Shown in pieces: positions 49,355-51,479 of a stretch of 51,479 nucleotides of DNA. The stretch is from Litorilinea aerophila (GTDB lineage Bacteria; Chloroflexota; Anaerolineae; Caldilineales; Caldilineaceae). The notes under the pieces were generated by a model. That model worked only from the letters and a program-made list of their open reading frames with translations, ran no database searches and had not been told where the DNA came from. Both the position numbers and the translations under genes were made by a program. The stretch's first letter is position 1; the number at the start of each line of letters is the position of its first letter. The stretch covers positions 1-51,479 of the forward strand of contig CAMDEX010000011.1 in assembly GCA_945897075.1 (NCBI GenBank), given 5' to 3'.

Positions 49355-51479
49355 ATGTCACCGCCCTCTCGCTCACTGCTCGTTGTTGCGTTGTCCACTG
49401 CGCTTGTGTTCGTCTTGCTCGTGATTTCGTTGACGCTGGCCGGTACTGCGGACGCCACCAGGCCCAGCGCGGCCCAGGCCAGCCAGCCCTCCTCTGCCGC
49501 GCTCCCCCTCGACAGCCCAATTATCATCAACGAAGTGATGCCATTGGCTGGTCAAGGCGCTTTCCAATGGGTAGAACTGTTCAACAACAGTGCTTCCCTC
49601 TTTCTGCCGCTGGTCTCCGGCACAGAGGCAGGGGAGCAGATGGCCGCCGTCGGTTATGCCCGCAATGCAGCGGGCGCAACGGTGGGCAATCTCGCTGGCT
49701 GGCAAATCGTCGCGGGCAGCGGCGACACCTACACCTTTCCCGACGGTCTGCCCACAATTCCCCCCGGCACATACATTCTGGTCTACTTCGACGGTCTGGG
49801 CGAAACCGACAACGAGTATGACCCCAGCGACGGTCTGATCACACTACACACGCCACCCGGTACGGTCAACCCCTTTGGCGCGGTGGACCAGATTTCGCTC
49901 TTCAGCAGCGCCACCCACACCACCACAACGCTGCTCGATTTTGTGGCTTATGGCGATCTGCCGGGCGACGCCGCAGCCCTCGCCGTGGAAGCCGGGCAAT
50001 GGCCGCCAGACACCTTCACCGGGCCGACGACGCAAAGCCCCGGCGTGGACGCGCTGGTGGCTGGCGGATCGCTGGGCCGCTATCCGCTCGTGAAGAGCAG
50101 CGGCCCGGAGGAGTGGACGATCTACAAACCGGGAGAGCCGACCCCCGGCGCGGCCAACCGCGCGCCTGCCCCCTACTTCCGCACCCCCTTCAGTGGCACG
50201 ATCACCTTTGCCGGGGATGTGGCCTTTGGCTGGTCGCATGTGCCGGATGCTGCGGGCTATCAATTCCAGCTTGCCGACGAGCCGACATTTGCTACGCCTA
50301 CGCTTAGTGTCGCCATCAGCGATACAGTCTACACGACCGCGCTGACGACGACGGCGGAAATATCGCGCACCTACTACTTCCGCGCCCAGAGCCTGCAGAA
50401 CGACGGCAGCCAGAGCGATTGGTCTCTGGTCAATGCGGTGACGGTCATCCCGATGCCGGTAGAGTCTTCTGCCATCGGTGCCAGCCGCGTGCTGGCTGTC
50501 ACACCCCAACTCCAACACAAAGATACGCGTATGATGTGTCTGGACGGCGATCCGGAGTTCGGCATCCCCCGCTGGGATTCGGCCCACGAAGCCGATGGGG
50601 ATCTGACTGTGGGCAACGGCGCGCCGCGCCGGGGCAATCCGCACGGCGATTGGTACTGCACGCGCGCCTCAATTTCGATGATCGCCGACTTCTACGGCAG
50701 CCGATTGAGCCAGGACCGCATCTCCTACCAGGCCTACGGCGGCGGCGCACCCGAAGGCGATCTGGGCCACGGCATCGGTCTTTGGCCCAACCAGACCTGC
50801 ACCCAGGGCGGCGGTCAGAATGTGATGTGGTGGGCGATGAACAACGGCGCGGGCGTCTGCGCGCGGGGCAAACCCACCTTTGCTGCTGTGAAGGGCTGGA
50901 TCGACGCGGGGCGGCCCGCGCTCTTTGTGGAGAACAACGACGCCCACAGCGTCGTCATGGCCGGTTACTGGGAGTTCAATCTCTGGTTCTTCAGTTGGCA
51001 ATTCGCCTACCGGGTGGACCCCTGGACAAACAGCGGCGGCTGGATCTGGTACAACAGTTGGAATGTCTCGGAATATCACGTACCGCCGGCGGGCATTACC
51101 CCGCGCGTGGACGAGGCTTCTCTCTCCGCCGACGGCGACGGCGACGGGATTGTGGATTTCGACGAGATCAACCGCTTCCCCACCCTCTTTAACAACCCGG
51201 ATACGGACGCCGATTGCGTGCGCGACAAGCAGGACGTGCGCAGTTACGTCTTTGACAATCTGGGCAATTACAGCAAACGCAACCCGGATTGGGACGGCGA
51301 TGGCCGGCGCAAGGAAGCAGACCGGGACAACGACAACGACCTCTGGATAGACGGCGACGAGGACAAGAACTGGAACGGCAAGACGGTAGACGCCTTTGGC
51401 CGCCGCGATGGGGTGGACACCAGCAACTTCCGCTGGTGGGAATTCGGGCCGGGGCCGTGCAGCACTGTCACCGCCACCG
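49355..51479 (+). CDS. Secreted lamin-tail / C39-like peptidase / TSP3-repeat protein (3' end outside window)
   Basis: At least 708 residues, open to the window edge, no stop found. ATG 49355 follows AAAGGAG by seven bases. Signal peptide (about 1-40), lamin-tail domain (about 55-265; INEVMPLAGQGAFQWVELFN), an Fn3-like domain (about 270-370), then a C39-like papain-fold domain (about 425-575) with candidate triad Cys435 (WYCTRASISM), His531 (DAHSVVMAG) and Asp555 (YRVDPW). After it come acidic thrombospondin type 3-like Ca2+ repeats (DGDGDGIVDFDEINRF, WDGDGRRKEADRDNDND). Probably a cell-surface protein; whether the C39-like domain is an active peptidase is not certain. Confidence 0.85.
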   Translation, partial: MSPPSRSLLVVALSTALVFVLLVISLTLAGTADATRPSAAQASQPSSAALPLDSPIIINEVMPLAGQGAFQWVELFNNSASLFLPLVSGTEAGEQMAAVGYARNAAGATVGNLAGWQIVAGSGDTYTFPDGLPTIPPGTYILVYFDGLGETDNEYDPSDGLITLHTPPGTVNPFGAVDQISLFSSATHTTTTLLDFVAYGDLPGDAAALAVEAGQWPPDTFTGPTTQSPGVDALVAGGSLGRYPLVKSSGPEEWTIYKPGEPTPGAANRAPAPYFRTPFSGTITFAGDVAFGWSHVPDAAGYQFQLADEPTFATPTLSVAISDTVYTTALTTTAEISRTYYFRAQSLQNDGSQSDWSLVNAVTVIPMPVESSAIGASRVLAVTPQLQHKDTRMMCLDGDPEFGIPRWDSAHEADGDLTVGNGAPRRGNPHGDWYCTRASISMIADFYGSRLSQDRISYQAYGGGAPEGDLGHGIGLWPNQTCTQGGGQNVMWWAMNNGAGVCARGKPTFAAVKGWIDAGRPALFVENNDAHSVVMAGYWEFNLWFFSWQFAYRVDPWTNSGGWIWYNSWNVSEYHVPPAGITPRVDEASLSADGDGDGIVDFDEINRFPTLFNNPDTDADCVRDKQDVRSYVFDNLGNYSKRNPDWDGDGRRKEADRDNDNDLWIDGDEDKNWNGKTVDAFGRRDGVDTSNFRWWEFGPGPCSTVTAT

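Overview
The window looks like chromosomal DNA of a GC-rich, free-living Chloroflexota bacterium, most likely of the Anaerolineae/Caldilineae side. This is inferred from gene content and not from a marker gene. Pointers are the multiheme cytochrome / HybA / HybB-type modules, LacI-controlled sugar uptake with a secreted laminarinase, large RHS and Calx-beta proteins, secreted proteins ending in an FFPIVGR/FLPMIDR-like tail, and very many short palindromic intergenic repeats. I saw no rRNA, tRNA, transposase, phage gene or true CRISPR array.

Layout. (1) 1-6100: a TlpA-like thioredoxin, a Uma2-type nuclease, two PIN toxin/antitoxin pairs, and scattered catabolic enzymes (2-hydroxyacid dehydrogenase, amidase, amidohydrolase). 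(2) 6180-13050: a respiratory block. A + strand unit encodes a tiny membrane protein, a heptaheme cytochrome, a Tat-exported HybA-like Fe-S protein and a HybB/NrfD-like quinone-interacting membrane protein. A convergent - strand unit encodes a second tiny membrane protein and an octaheme cytochrome. A NarL-type two-component system follows. Both cytochrome units carry the same palindromic upstream site, so the two-component system may control them. (3) 13100-23600: MFS exporter, two enolase-superfamily sugar-acid dehydratases (one close to L-rhamnonate dehydratase), a DapA-family aldolase, a DUF4058 protein, and a 1247-residue CHAT protease-STAND NTPase-TPR protein resembling conflict/cell-suicide effectors.

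(4) 23700-33000: a complete beta-glucan utilisation locus on the - strand: secreted multidomain GH16 laminarinase, LacI/CelR-like repressor, two ABC permeases and a sugar-binding lipoprotein. Four copies of a CelR-type operator (TGGGAGCGCTCCCA or one mismatch) lie at the promoters of the laminarinase, the repressor and the binding protein; two of them sit right at the predicted +1 of well-formed sigma70 promoters. The transporter ATPase is not here and is presumably shared from elsewhere. (5) 33180-38080: Gfo/Idh oxidoreductase, a second 2-hydroxyacid dehydrogenase, a DUF2652-SRPBCC protein, a GNAT acetyltransferase and a DIP1984 protein. (6) 38450-51479: a cell-surface block: a cohesin-like secreted protein, a dockerin-bearing protein that runs in the same frame, through one in-frame TGA, into a 1937-residue RHS protein with a beta-helix insertion, an internally duplicated 11-heme lipoprotein cytochrome, and a lamin-tail / C39-like protein that leaves the window.

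The most unusual aspect is the density of short palindromes. At least eight families occur between genes. They often supply the stop codon of the neighbouring gene, one forms a 53-bp tandem hairpin array, and one 33-bp palindrome sits inside two different coding regions in two different reading frames and also beside the laminarinase operator.
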